Source: Collinsella sp. An2
Lineage (GTDB): Bacteria; Actinomycetota; Coriobacteriia; Coriobacteriales; Coriobacteriaceae
NCBI RefSeq assembly: GCF_002160065.1
Contig: NZ_NFJW01000010.1
Location: 25,652 to 89,651, forward strand
Reading direction: 5' to 3'
DNA: 64,000 nucleotides
Part shown: positions 9,139 through 19,500 of the stretch, in pieces
How positions within the stretch are numbered: position 1 is the first letter of the stretch
Layout: each line of letters opens with the position of its first letter
Program-made: the position numbers and the translations under genes
The notes under the pieces: generated by a model
Databases searched by the model: none
Told to the model about the DNA's origin: nothing
Seen by the model: the letters and a program-made list of their open reading frames with translations, nothing else

Positions 9139-10092
9139 TCATCGTTTCGTTTGATTGCTCACATTGTGCCCGAACGACGTCTGCGCGTGAAGCGTCGTCT
9201 CGGAAGCACCATAGCGGCCATCGGGCAGCTGAACGACCAGACCCTTGACGACGAGGGAGCCTATGAGTTGTAAGCCTGAGAACGTGTCGAGCTTGGCGAC
9301 GCGCGCGATGTCCTCCGAGCGCAGCGGCGACGCAGTCAAGGCCTCAAGCACTGCTCGCTCGGCGGGGTCGCGCGTCGGAACCGCACCGGTGTGCGCGGCT
9401 GTTCGTCGCAGCGTACCGAAGATACGCGAAATCGCAACATCAAGCGACGCTTCATCGGCAATGCAGCACGCGCCCTCAGAAATGAGGTAGTTCGTGCCTC
9501 GCGACTGGGCAGAGAAGATGGAGCCTGGGACGGCAAGGACCTCCCGGCCAAGCTCTAGAGCCGTCTCTGCTGTTGAAAAGGTGCCCGAGGGAAGCCCCGC
9601 CTCGCCTATGAAGGTGGCCAGGGATAAAGCGGCGATGACGCGGTTGCGGCGTGGAAAGGCCCACCGTCGAGGCTCGGTGCCCCAGGGGTCTAGCGAGATG
9701 ATGGCGCCGCCAGCGGCAAGGGTACGCTCGAAGAGCGCCGCGCTCGCCCGCGGATAGACGACATCGGCGCCGCATCCCAGCACGATGACGTGCTTGCCGC
9801 CGCGCTCGAGCGACTCGAGCCCGCCCGCTTGGTCGCATCCGATCGCTCCTCCCGAAACCACCAGGACGTCAGCCTCGACGGCGAAGCGCGCTGCCATCTG
9901 AGAGGCTGCGATGCCGTACGGTGTGGCCACGCGCGACCCTATGATGGCGAGCGCCGGCCGTCCCAAGAGCGTGGGGTCTCCGCGCCCATAGATACGCTGA
10001 GGAGCATCCGAAAGCTCCCGCACACACGACGGGTAGTCTTCGGAATCGCGTTCGATCACCCATCGGTCACCATGTCCGTACGCTGCGGTCAT
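9139..10092 (-). CDS. dprA: DNA-processing protein DprA
   Basis: Loads RecA on incoming single-stranded DNA during transformation. 317 residues. Rossmann-like core with IIGSRVATPYGIAAS, then VLVVSGGAIGCDQAGGLESL, VLGCGADVVYP, PRRNRVIAALS and SGTFSTAETALELGREVLAV. A C-terminal winged-helix-like segment covers about residues 235-300. The usual SGLARGID motif reads SGGAIGCD, a noticeable divergence. The ATG overlaps the comM stop (ATGA). Adjacent comM supports a natural-competence function, but other competence genes are not in the window. Confidence 0.92.
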   Translation of the reverse strand: MTAAYGHGDRWVIERDSEDYPSCVRELSDAPQRIYGRGDPTLLGRPALAIIGSRVATPYGIAASQMAARFAVEADVLVVSGGAIGCDQAGGLESLERGGKHVIVLGCGADVVYPRASAALFERTLAAGGAIISLDPWGTEPRRWAFPRRNRVIAALSLATFIGEAGLPSGTFSTAETALELGREVLAVPGSIFSAQSRGTNYLISEGACCIADEASLDVAISRIFGTLRRTAAHTGAVPTRDPAERAVLEALTASPLRSEDIARVAKLDTFSGLQLIGSLVVKGLVVQLPDGRYGASETTLHAQTSFGHNVSNQTKR

Positions 10093-11606
10093 TGCTCTCT
10101 CCTCCCCTGGTAAACTGCCGCCTCCAGCACATGCTGAGATGTCACCTGTTCCGATTCCTGCACGTCGGCGATGGAGCGGGCGATGCGTCCAAGCCGCATG
10201 ATGCCGCGCCCGGTCAGGTGTGTGGCCCGCGCCATAGAGAGCACGGTCTCCTGGGCGTCGTCGGCAAGCTGGAAGCGCTGCGCCACGGCATCCATGACGG
10301 CGCGCCCTCCGCAGGCCAGGCGGTCCGACGCCTGCGAGCGCGCCTCCCGCCAGTGACGATACGCGCGCCCAGTCTCGACGAGGCGGGCCAGGTCGTTCGA
10401 CGTGGCGCCCTCGGCTCCTTCCAGGATCACCTGGGGATCGGGTCTATGGACATCAAGCACCATATCGATGCGGTCCATGAGAGGCCCTCCCAACTTCGAC
10501 CGATAGCGTTCGACCGCAGCGGGCGGGCAGCTGCAGGGTATCTCGTCGTCGCCCAAGTAGCCGCACGGGCAGGGATTGCTCGCCGCGAGCAGTCGGAATC
10601 GGCACGGGAAGCGATAGAGCCCGTCGGCGCGCACGATCCGAACCTCATGGTCCTCCATGGGCTGCCTGAGCATCTGCAACACATGCGACGGGAACTCCGC
10701 AAGCTCATCCAGAAAGAGCACGCCACCATGGGCAAGCGAGACCTCCCCGGGCCGCACCGGCCGCCCTCCGCCAACGAGTCCCGCCGCCGATACGCTGTGG
10801 TGCGGGCTGCGAAATGGCCGATGACCCGCCAGAAGTCCCTCGATGCGCTCACCGGCGACCGAGTGTATGCATAGGGCATCCTGAAGCTCATGGGATTCGA
10901 GTGGAGGAAGGATCGTGGTCAAGCGCCGGGCAAGCATGGTCTTTCCCGATCCCGGGGCTCCGATCATGAGGACCCCAAGGTCACCTGCCGCAGCAATCGC
11001 AAGCGCTCGCTTGACGACCTCCTGGCCCAAGACATCTGAGAAATCGATCGCGGCATCTTCGTCGGTCGCAGCGGTGCGCTCGGGGACTGCGCGGACAGCG
11101 TCCCGGATTCCGTGCGAAAGTCCATGAAGCCGGGCGAGGCAGGAATGTGCGACCCCGTCGAGTGCAACGTGTTGGCCGCCGAAGGCCCCGATGAACTCCA
11201 GGCCCGAGTCGCGTGCAAGAATCTGATACGCCACCTCGCCGTTCACAGGGGCTATATCCCCGTTGAGCGCAAGCTCGCCGGCAAAGAGGCATTCATCGAT
11301 GCCGTTCAAGGGAATCTGTCCAGAAGCCGCCAGGATAGCGATGGCTATCGGCAGATCAAGGCTCGAGCCGGTCTTGCGAACGTCTCCTGGCGCAAGGTTG
11401 ACCGTGATGCTCGCACGGGGCACCTCGAAGCCTGCCGACCTGAGCGCACAGCGAATTCGATGCCGCGCATCCATGACGCTGCTGTCCGCCATGCCAACGA
11501 GGACGATGCTCGGCAGACCGCCGGATATGGACACCTCGACGGTGACCGGCTGAGCCTCTACGCCTCGGATGCAGGCGGCATGCACGGCGTAGACCTGGGC
11601 CGTCAT
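10089..11606 (-). CDS. comM: YifB/ComM family AAA ATPase
   Basis: Mg-chelatase-like AAA helicase; ComM promotes branch migration of transformed DNA. About 505 residues. N-terminal Lon-protease-like fold (about 1-170), Walker A GAPGSGKTMLARRL near residue 215, RPFRSPHHSVSAAGLVGGG, Walker B GGVLFLDELAEF, then ASNPCPCGYLGD and the arginine-finger region LMDRIDMVLDV. I take the ATG at 11606 (MTAQVYAV), which overlaps the yraN stop (ATGA), over an ATG five codons earlier. Coupled to dprA downstream. Confidence 0.93.
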   Translation of the reverse strand: MTAQVYAVHAACIRGVEAQPVTVEVSISGGLPSIVLVGMADSSVMDARHRIRCALRSAGFEVPRASITVNLAPGDVRKTGSSLDLPIAIAILAASGQIPLNGIDECLFAGELALNGDIAPVNGEVAYQILARDSGLEFIGAFGGQHVALDGVAHSCLARLHGLSHGIRDAVRAVPERTAATDEDAAIDFSDVLGQEVVKRALAIAAAGDLGVLMIGAPGSGKTMLARRLTTILPPLESHELQDALCIHSVAGERIEGLLAGHRPFRSPHHSVSAAGLVGGGRPVRPGEVSLAHGGVLFLDELAEFPSHVLQMLRQPMEDHEVRIVRADGLYRFPCRFRLLAASNPCPCGYLGDDEIPCSCPPAAVERYRSKLGGPLMDRIDMVLDVHRPDPQVILEGAEGATSNDLARLVETGRAYRHWREARSQASDRLACGGRAVMDAVAQRFQLADDAQETVLSMARATHLTGRGIMRLGRIARSIADVQESEQVTSQHVLEAAVYQGRREQ

Positions 11607-12088
11607 TGCTCGGCCTCCCACTGAAAGACATCGATGTGGTGCACGATGTCCGCATCGCTTCCGCCATGAATGGTGAGCGCGACCACATCGAAGCGCAGCG
11701 ACATGACAGGAAAATGGTCCATGATGTAGCAGGCTGCGATACGTCGATAACGCTGGCGCTTCTTGTAGTTCACCGCCTCTTCGGGAAAGGTGCCGTCACC
11801 TTTGGGGGCGCGCCGCGTCTTGACCTCGACAAGGACGATCTCCTCCGTTACGGGGTCGTAGGCAATGAGGTCGGCCTCGCCTTCGGGACACCGATAGCTG
11901 TGCTCCAGCACATCGTATCCGCGGGCTTCGAGATAGCTTGCTGCCAGAAGCTCGCCTAACGCCCCCAGCTCGCGAGAGCTCAGCGTGGAGACATCCTGGG
12001 GATCGAGGTCTCCCAATGCATGCACGCCTGCATCTGCAAAGTCGTCATAGCTCCTTGATTCGGAGTGCTTGAGATGGTCCTGTGACAT
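11603..12088 (-). CDS. UPF0102 family endonuclease-like protein YraN
   Basis: Small protein with a restriction-endonuclease-like fold; function not settled. 161 residues, with about 40 extra acidic and Ser-rich N-terminal residues before the core. The core shows LGALGELLAASYLEARGY, the catalytic-type EGEADLIAYD and VEVKTRR motifs, and LRFDVVA. The ATG at 12088 has AAAGGAGC upstream. The rnhB-yraN-comM-dprA order is standard for Gram-positives. Confidence 0.88.
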   Translation of the reverse strand: MSQDHLKHSESRSYDDFADAGVHALGDLDPQDVSTLSSRELGALGELLAASYLEARGYDVLEHSYRCPEGEADLIAYDPVTEEIVLVEVKTRRAPKGDGTFPEEAVNYKKRQRYRRIAACYIMDHFPVMSLRFDVVALTIHGGSDADIVHHIDVFQWEAEQ

Positions 12089-12251
12089 GGCCGCTCCTTT
12101 CCACGGGGTGGCCTCATCATCCAGGCCGGCCCTTACAGGATTCGTCGGTCTTTCTTACACAGACTTCTCCTCGATCTGCATTGATTCTTACCACGGGGGA
12201 CTGTCGGCAGCTACTCCGTCTGATCGGTGCGACGATACGGGGGGCGGCGCG

Positions 12252-13040
12252 CTAAAACAGCCGTGCGGTTTCCAGGAAGTTTCCACAGAAGCTCACGCGG
12301 TGCTGGTCGGTAAGCCCATGCTCGCGGATGGCGGCGATATGTTCGGGCGATGCGTATCCCTTACACTGTGCGAAGTGGTAGGCGGGGTACTCGGTGTCAA
12401 GCTCGACCATCAGCTCGTCTCGGGTCACCTTAGCCACGATGGAAGCCGCGGCGATGCAGGCGACGGTGGCGTCACCGTGTACCACGTCGCGCTCGTGCTC
12501 AACGGCGTGAAGCGGATTGCCGTCCATGAGCACGCAATCCGGCTCAAGGCCCGTGTCAGCGACGGCGCCAGCCACCGCACGGCGCAGCGCGGCGGCCATA
12601 CCGATCTCATCGATCTGCGCGGCGGGAATATGGCAAATGCCGACGGCGCGTGCCACCTCGGCGATGCGTGCGGCCAGAACCTCGCGGCGTGCCGGACTCA
12701 GACGCTTGGAATCGTCGAGACCCCAAATGAGCGGCTCGTCGGGAAGGCAGACGGCGCAGACGGTAAGCGGACCTGCCACAGAGCCGCGGCCGACCTCGTC
12801 GACGCCCACCACAACACCTTCGCCGCCGAGCTCCCTCATCGAGGTATAAAGGCCGCGCACGCGCTCATGCTCGGCCTGTTCTCGCTCAAGTCGGCGCTTC
12901 GCGCGCTCGCAGGCTTTCATGACCTGCACTCGGGGGTCCTCACGATATCGCTCGATCAATTCGGGAAGGTCTTCAAGCGGCGCGCTTCCAAGCTCCGCGG
13001 AGATTTGTGCGGCCGGAGCCGAGCTTGTCATGTTCGCCAT
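12252..13040 (-). CDS. rnhB: ribonuclease HII
   Basis: Removes ribonucleotides from RNA:DNA hybrids. 262 residues from the ATG at 13040, chosen because AGGAGGGGAGAC lies immediately upstream; the frame is open 17 codons further. About 75 charged, helical residues precede the catalytic domain, which begins with VVGVDEVGRGSVAGP (catalytic Asp and Glu). LDDSKRLSPARRE, VLMDGNPLHA and AASIVAKVTRDELM complete the signature. Ends normally with HRVSFCGNFLE. Confidence 0.94.
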   Translation of the reverse strand: MANMTSSAPAAQISAELGSAPLEDLPELIERYREDPRVQVMKACERAKRRLEREQAEHERVRGLYTSMRELGGEGVVVGVDEVGRGSVAGPLTVCAVCLPDEPLIWGLDDSKRLSPARREVLAARIAEVARAVGICHIPAAQIDEIGMAAALRRAVAGAVADTGLEPDCVLMDGNPLHAVEHERDVVHGDATVACIAAASIVAKVTRDELMVELDTEYPAYHFAQCKGYASPEHIAAIREHGLTDQHRVSFCGNFLETARLF

Positions 13041-13107
13041 GTCTCCCCTCCTGATTCCTATGCCTGGTTTGGAACGTACGCGTATGAGCATTGTTGCACG
13101 CGCTATG

Positions 13108-13134
13108 AAAAAGGGCCACCCGAAGGCGGCCCTT
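13108..13134 (-). terminator. intrinsic terminator after rplS
   Basis: Minus strand: AAGGGCCgCC, TTCG loop, then GGtGGCCCTT running into five T. It lies 23 bases past the rplS stop and before rnhB. Confidence 0.85.
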
Positions 13135-13157
13135 GGCTTTGCGATGTGAGTCTCGAC

Positions 13158-13499
13158 TTAGCGCTTCTCGGGAATACGAGCAGCCTTGCCAATCTTGTTG
13201 CGCAGGTAGTACAGCTTGGCGCGACGCACGCGACCATGACGCACGACCTCGAGCTTGGCGATCTTGGGGCTGTGAAGCGGGAAGGTGCGCTCGACGCCGA
13301 TGCCGAAGGAGATCTTACGAACGGTGAAGGTCTCACGCGAGGAGCCGCCGCTCATGCGGATGACGTCACCCTGGAAGACCTGGATGCGCTCGCGGTCACC
13401 TTCCTTGATGCGATAGTGCACCTTGACGTTGTCACCGACGCGAACCTGCGGAAGGTCCTCACGGATGTCCTGACGCTCGATGGCGCGAATGTAGTCCAT
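13158..13499 (-). CDS. rplS: 50S ribosomal protein L19
   Basis: Large-subunit protein at the subunit interface, 113 residues. Recognisable throughout: the N-terminal [48 protein letters not shown] and [13 protein letters not shown]. The ATG has GAGGAAAC upstream. It has its own promoter and terminator here and is not attached to trmD, which lies 24 kb away on the same strand. Confidence 0.98.
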   Translation of the reverse strand: MDYIRAIERQDIREDLPQVRVGDNVKVHYRIKEGDRERIQVFQGDVIRMSGGSSRETFTVRKISFGIGVERTFPLHSPKIAKLEVVRHGRVRRAKLYYLRNKIGKAARIPEKR

Positions 13500-13565
13500 A
13501 GTTTCCTCACTCTTCTAGAGGTGCCGCACGCGTGCGCCGGCACGTAGGTTGACAAACGAGAACAT

Positions 13566-13593
13566 ATTATACGCAAGGTCGCAGGTGGTGCAA
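13566..13593 (-). promoter_or_regulatory. rplS promoter
   Basis: Minus strand: -35 TTGCAC (13593-13588), 16-base spacer, perfect -10 TATAAT (13571-13566), about 65 bases before the rplS ATG. The leader carries a hairpin with arms GTGCCG and CGGCAC just before the ribosome binding site, a possible site for feedback by L19. Confidence 0.68.
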
Positions 13594-13720
13594 GCAGGAA
13601 TTTGCCTTCTCCACAGGCATGTGGAGCAATGGTGAGCGACGTTGTGCATCATGCTCTACTCCCCTGCTCAGACGTTGCCGATATCGTACCGCAATGCGTC
13701 TGACGAGGCGTCGGCCAACC

Positions 13721-13731
13721 TCAACTACAAT
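13721..13731 (+). promoter_or_regulatory. candidate -10 element of the hybrid kinase gene
   Basis: The 11-mer TCAACTACAAT holds a TACAAT -10-like hexamer 41 bases before the kinase ATG. A near-identical 11-mer, TCAACTATAAT, lies upstream of the next plus-strand gene. No good -35 is visible at either site, so an activator may be needed. Confidence 0.3.
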
Positions 13732-13772
13732 AGAACAGACTTTTACCCCTCCCACATCTTTGAGAGGACGCT

Positions 13773-16355
13773 ATGGACGCAACACAGATCCACGAACCCT
13801 CCTCGGGCCGAAGGATGATGACGGCCATCGCCATCGTCCTTGCGCTGCTCACGGGATTTGGCGGATATCACCTGTTGCGAAACACCATTCTCTCGAATGC
13901 CCGCGGATTCGGCGACCAGCTTGCCCGAAGCTTTGCCGCCGAAGAGGAGGTGAGGCTCGAGGCGATGAGCCTTATGGTGGTAAACGGCGCAAACGACCTG
14001 GATACCCTGATGTCGTTCGGCGCGACCGAAGCGGACTTTCAGCGTCGCCTCGACGTGCTGGGCTCCTCCACGTCCCGTGTGCTTGACGGGGTGAGCACCA
14101 GCCCGTTTCTCATCGTCGACGGATCGATCATAACTTCAAGCTCGGAAACTGCGGCAGACCACGCCGACGTCGATCGAGAGGCGTGGTATCGGGAACTTCG
14201 AGAGCAGAACGACCCGGTCATGATCTCTGACGCTTACCAAGGACGCGAAAGCGGCGCAGAGCTTCTTACCATCGCGACCCTTGTCGACGGGAAGGCGGAC
14301 GTGCTGGGCATCGATGTCCCCGCAGGACAGTTCGAGGCGCTCAACAGCAGGTTTGAGCTCCCTGCTAACTCATCGTATTTCCTGTTCGACGGCGCCGGTG
14401 AGATCGTGGCGGCCGAAACGTCGGTCGATGTGGGCGACGGCCTGTCCGATGAATACATGGACCGCCTGGGGGAGAGCGTTCTTGCCGGCAGACTTGATGA
14501 CGAATCGACCACCTATGTGGGCACGGTCGGCGAAGAGCGCAGCATTTTCTATGCTGAGCTGGAAAACGGATGGTTGTCGGTCATAACCATACCGACCTCG
14601 GAAGTGCTCAGCAGCGGCTGGGATGAAAGCCTTACCGTGCTGGCGGGCATCTGCCTGGTGCTCACGATCGTCATGGTTGGCGTGCTGGTTGCCTACCGGG
14701 TGCGGTCGGCACGCCTGCGCAAGGTCACCCATACGCTTCAGATCCTGGGAAATACCTTCTACGCAATCTACCTCATAGACTATAAGCGCGGCACGTATAC
14801 CTCGATCAAGTCGCGCCCCGAGATCGCCGCACAGCTGGGAAAGCGCGGCAGCTACCGTCGATTCCAAGAGACGATGCGCACCGTTATGGAGCCGAAGACC
14901 TTCGAGGGCTTCAAGGAAAGCTTTTCGCTTGAGAACATGGCTCGCATAGCCGCCGAAAACGTGCAGCAGTTCGGCGGAGAATACCGACGCTACATAGACG
15001 GGGTACCTCGCTGGACCAGCATTCGACTCATCGCGGACCCCATCCTTTCGAAGCATGAGTTCATCCTGTGCTTTCGATTTGTCGACGACGAGTTGCGCGA
15101 GCGCGCCCAGAGCGTCGAGCTCCTGGAGAGCTCACTTGCTGCGGCGCGCGAGTCGGCAAAGCGCAAGGAGATCTTCTTTAGCAATATCTCTCACGACATG
15201 CGCACCCCGCTCAACGCCATCATCGGGCTGACGCGCCTGCTCCGCGAGCATATGGATGAACCTCAGGAGGCCGAGCGCTACCTATCGCTTGTTGAGGATG
15301 CGGGCGAGCAGCTGAGCGGCCTTGTGGGCGATGTCCTTGATATCTCTCACAGCGAGCACGTCGCCAGCGGCGTGCTCCACGTGGAGACAACGGACCTGGC
15401 GGAGGTCATCGAACGCGCTGTCGCACCCTTCCGCGATCGTGCGCAAGCGGAGAACAAACAGATCGACGTGTCGATTGAAACGGCGCATACCGTCGTCAAG
15501 GCCGACGCCCGCCGCCTGCGGCAGGTGCTCAACAACCTGATCTCCAACGCCTTGAAATACAGCTACGCGGGCGCTCGCGTGACCATTCGTCTGGACGCCG
15601 AAGAGCGCGACGAGAGCGATACGCGTCGCACGCGTGGGTATCGCATCATCGTTGCGGACACCGGCATTGGAATGTCGGAGGAATTCCTCCCCCACCTCTT
15701 CGAGCCCTATGCACGAGAAGAGGTCTTCGCGCCGCGCGGCATTACGGGAACGGGGCTTGGCATGCCCATCGTCAAGAACCTCGTAGAGCAGATGGGCGGC
15801 ACGATCGACGTTGAAAGCACGCCGGATGTTGGCACGACATACTACCTGAACATCCCCTTTGAAACGGTGGAGAACACAAGCGCCCCCACCGACGCCGGTG
15901 CTACCACAGCTGCGTCTGTAAACGCAGCCTGCGACGACAATCGGGCAGACACCCCCATCACCGCCCTGGTCGCCGAGGACAACGTTGCCAACACGATTAT
16001 CGTGCAGTCCCTTCTTGAGTCGCTGGGTGCGACCGTCGTCTGTGTGGAGGACGGACAGGCCGCGCTCGAAACGTTTGCGGAATCGGAGGAAGGCGCCTTC
16101 GACGTCATCCTCATGGATATGCAAATGCCTCGCATGGACGGCGCGGAGGCGACGCGGGCAATCCGGGCGCTCGATCGCGCGGACGCCAAGACCGTCGGCG
16201 TGGTGGCGGTGACTGCAAGCGCGTTTGCCGACGACGTGGCCCAAGCCATGCGTGCGGGCATGGATTCGTTTACAACCAAACCGCTCTCGCTCGACGGCCT
16301 CAAACACGCTATCGAGGAGGCGCTGCGCCGGCGTCGCAAGAACAACCATGTATAA
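13773..16355 (+). CDS. membrane hybrid sensor histidine kinase/response regulator
   Basis: 860 residues. A membrane segment (about 15-35) precedes an extracytoplasmic region of some 250 residues with the look of a double-Cache sensor. A second membrane segment (about 288-310) and a PAS-like region (about 325-465) follow. The kinase core has the phospho-acceptor His474 in NISHDMRTPLN, the N box NNLISNALKYS and the ATP-lid motifs DTGIGM and GTGLGMPIVK. A C-terminal receiver carries VAEDN, Asp782 in LMDMQMPRMDG and the conserved Lys in TTKPLS. No Hpt domain is present, although a stand-alone Hpt gene lies at the far end of the island, so a phosphorelay is likely. Signal and target are unknown. 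The gene starts the island and is followed by the EAL gene on the same strand. Confidence 0.9.
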   Translation: MDATQIHEPSSGRRMMTAIAIVLALLTGFGGYHLLRNTILSNARGFGDQLARSFAAEEEVRLEAMSLMVVNGANDLDTLMSFGATEADFQRRLDVLGSSTSRVLDGVSTSPFLIVDGSIITSSSETAADHADVDREAWYRELREQNDPVMISDAYQGRESGAELLTIATLVDGKADVLGIDVPAGQFEALNSRFELPANSSYFLFDGAGEIVAAETSVDVGDGLSDEYMDRLGESVLAGRLDDESTTYVGTVGEERSIFYAELENGWLSVITIPTSEVLSSGWDESLTVLAGICLVLTIVMVGVLVAYRVRSARLRKVTHTLQILGNTFYAIYLIDYKRGTYTSIKSRPEIAAQLGKRGSYRRFQETMRTVMEPKTFEGFKESFSLENMARIAAENVQQFGGEYRRYIDGVPRWTSIRLIADPILSKHEFILCFRFVDDELRERAQSVELLESSLAAARESAKRKEIFFSNISHDMRTPLNAIIGLTRLLREHMDEPQEAERYLSLVEDAGEQLSGLVGDVLDISHSEHVASGVLHVETTDLAEVIERAVAPFRDRAQAENKQIDVSIETAHTVVKADARRLRQVLNNLISNALKYSYAGARVTIRLDAEERDESDTRRTRGYRIIVADTGIGMSEEFLPHLFEPYAREEVFAPRGITGTGLGMPIVKNLVEQMGGTIDVESTPDVGTTYYLNIPFETVENTSAPTDAGATTAASVNAACDDNRADTPITALVAEDNVANTIIVQSLLESLGATVVCVEDGQAALETFAESEEGAFDVILMDMQMPRMDGAEATRAIRALDRADAKTVGVVAVTASAFADDVAQAMRAGMDSFTTKPLSLDGLKHAIEEALRRRRKNNHV

Positions 16356-16438
16356 GCCGTTGACACATAGACGTGGCGGTATTCCCTGCATGTCCCTGTA
16401 GTTGACAGGACGAAAATAAAGGTACCCCTCCGCAACAA

Positions 16439-16449
16439 TCAACTATAAT
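16439..16449 (+). promoter_or_regulatory. candidate -10 element of the EAL gene
   Basis: TCAACTATAAT contains a perfect TATAAT, 60 bases before the GTG start, matching the element before the hybrid kinase at 10 of 11 bases. No -35 lies at the right distance. A consensus TTGACA exists at 16402-16407 but is too far upstream. Confidence 0.3.
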
Positions 16450-16509
16450 CGCCCTAGACGCATTCGCGATGAGCCTGCACCGCGGCGCGTCCGATCGTAA
16501 GGGGCGGCC

Positions 16510-19500
16510 GTGGGCCTAGAACATGCATCTCGACATACCAGCGTCGAAGAAGCGACGCAGCGCCACACGGCGTCTGCCGCGATGCATCCCCATGCCGAAG
16601 CTCCTGCCCCTACGAACGCGCCTGAAATGTCCCGTACAACTTCGCCTGCCGATTACGCGCTGTGGTGCCATGTGCTTCTGGGCGAGCTTGATGCCGAGCT
16701 TTGCAGCTATGACCTCGCCACGACCACGCTGACCGTTCATTTTCTTGATGACCTCGGCATCATGCAGACGCGATCCTACGTGCATATGCCAGGCGTCGCC
16801 GTCGACGCGGGGCACGTGCATCCCGATTCCATCTCGACCTTCTGCGACATATTTCAGCGCCTAGAAAACGGTGAAGACGGCGTGCAGGAGAACGTCATGC
16901 TCCTGAGCAGGCGCAACAATGCGTTTGGATGGTCGAACATCTCGTTTCATATGCAGTATGACGATGCCGGCACGCCGGTGCGAGCGGTCGGGCTACGGCG
17001 TGACCTCGAGAACGATGAAGGCGTCCAATCGTGGTATGGGGAGCTTCCTGAAGCCCTCTGGCCGGATCTGGTTCGCACGGGAACGATCAACCTTGCCACC
17101 CGCATGATCGACGCCGCCCTGGTTCGACATCACGACAGCGCGAAGCTGCTCCGCAACATATCGCTCGAAGAGGGTATGCGGCGCATCGAGGTCTCCCTCT
17201 GCGGTTCGGTGGCTCTCGAGGCATACCGCCAGTTGCTCGACCCCGAACGTCTTGCCAAACGCTTCGAGGAGGGACGTCGCTGGTCGGTCGGCTGGTTTCG
17301 CATGATAGACGGCGGGGTCGTCAAACCGATGCGCATCGCCGTGAACGTGCGCAAAGGAAACCGTGGCAATCTGGTCGCCAGAACGTTTACCAGCTGCGTG
17401 CAGAAGCGCGACCACTGGGAGTCACAGACCGACCTATCCTGTATGCGCGATGCCGAGAGCCTTCTGTATCGTCGGGACTACGCACGCGTGCTCGTACCAT
17501 CGGTCTTGCGGGAGGTTGACGCCGGGTCGCTCAGCTCGCTGTCGGTGATTCAGATCATCGAGCTCGAGCCTATGCCCAAACGTCTCAAGGCCGACCTTGC
17601 ATGCGCTATCGGTGTGTTCCTTGGCGTCGATTGCATTCCCTATCGATTTGACGAAGAGTCCGTGGGCGTGCTCGTTCCCTCTGCGGGCTCCGACGATGAG
17701 CTATGGCATCGTCTTTCCGACGCCATAGCGGCCGCACGGGCAAGTCTCGTCGATGCCGATCAAGCGGATTCGCGGCGGTTGTCGAACGTTCGCATCATTG
17801 CCGAGTCGATCTATGCCACACCCGACTATCTTGATATCGTTTCGGCGGCGGATATGGCCCGATCTGCCTGCGAGCGGCGCGCGACGGCGCCGGACGGCCT
17901 GGCAGCCGACTTCGTACAGCCTCCGGTTTCTCAATACGAGCTGCTCGAACAGGGTGGTTCTTCAACGAGCGACCGTGTGGTCGACAACCCCATGGCACTC
18001 GGCTCGTTAAGCGACGAAGAGATTCGGGCGTTTGCGCTCATTCTTTCGACCATGTTGAATTCCGGCTCAACGCGTCAGGCTATCACCGCAGCACTGCGTG
18101 GGCTTGGGATGTACCATGGTGCGCGTCGTGTCTACCTCGTGATGGTGAACGCTCATGACGGCTTGCTCAACATTCCGTTCGAATGGTCGGATGCTGGGAC
18201 GATGTCGATCAAGGGCAGGCTGTCGGATACCCCGGCGCTGCGGTTCCCCTTCATTGCGCGCAACATCGGGGCGACCCATCCGGTCTATGTGAGCCGTCCT
18301 CGCATCCAGACCTATGCAGACGAGGGCACGATTAAAAACGATACCTGGCGATTTTGCATCGTGCCGGTTGAGGCAGACCATGAGGTGTCGCTTGCCATCT
18401 GCATCGATGACCCAACGCGTCATTTCGATAGCTGGGAGCTTGACCGCGCCCTTGCGGCACGCGTTTTCCGCGAGTGGAGACTCTTGCGGCATAGCCGGCA
18501 CGGCAACCAGGAACATTCGCTGCAGGCGGCCGGCGAGCTGCCGGGACGTCATGACCTTGAGCGTACGATCGGCGAGGCGCTTGGAGAAGGATGGAGCTCG
18601 TGCGGGGCTTTGGCGATCTGCGTCCCTCATCCGGACCAGCTTGTCAAGGCAAAGGGACTTACCTACGCCATAGAGGTCGTAGCTTCCATCAAGGGGGCAC
18701 TGAGCGCCCTTGACGATGAGAACGCAGCCTATCAGATCTCTGACACCGAGTTCGTGGTGCTCTTCTCCGACGTCTCGTATCGCACGTTTGTTCAGCGGTG
18801 TGCGGAGATTCGTACCATGCTCGTCACAGCGCATCCGTCGGCCATTCATGTTGGTAGCGCTTGGACCGGTATTCCGGCAGAGGTGCGCAACGTTGTGGAC
18901 GAGGCGCTCGCCATCGCGCAGCACGACAACGGCCTGGCGTATGACGGTCTTGGAGCTGCGAACAACGTCACGCGTCTTGATGATGTGGAGCAGGAGGGCG
19001 CCGAGCACGCTCTTGGAGCGAACATCGCCGAGCGATTCGTCGTGTACCTGCAGCCAAAGATCGACGCGCGCAGCGGTCAGATCGTTGGGGCCGAGGCGCT
19101 TGCCCGCTATGTTGATGTCGACGGACGGCCAATCTCTCCCGTCACGCAGATCGACCATCTTGAGCGCAGCGATGAGGTTGCCGCGCTCGACTACTACGTA
19201 TTCGACGAGACTCTGTCGCTCATGAGCGAATGGAAAGAGCGGGGCTATTCCACGATTCCGGTTTCTACCAACTTCTCGCGCGCCACGCTGCTCAGTCCGA
19301 CCTCGCTTGCGTCGGTGCTGGCCATCATGAGCCGTCATCCAAACGTCGCCCCCGATACGCTGGAGATGGAAGTTACCGAAAGCGCGCTCGACCTGGGTAC
19401 CGTAACGCTCAACGAGCTCGTGAGCCGCTTCCGGTCGCTTGGGCTGCGAATCGCCCTCGACGACTTCGGCTCCCACTATTCAAGCATGTCGGTGCTGGCA

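Noticed and set aside
16402..16407. Consensus TTGACA as -35 of the EAL gene
   Set aside because: It lies 36 bases from the TATAAT, far beyond a working spacer, and no other -10 sits at 16-18 bases.
16356..16509. c-di-GMP riboswitch before the EAL gene
   Set aside because: No GEMM-type conserved core or tetraloop-receptor pattern could be recognised in the 154-base gap.
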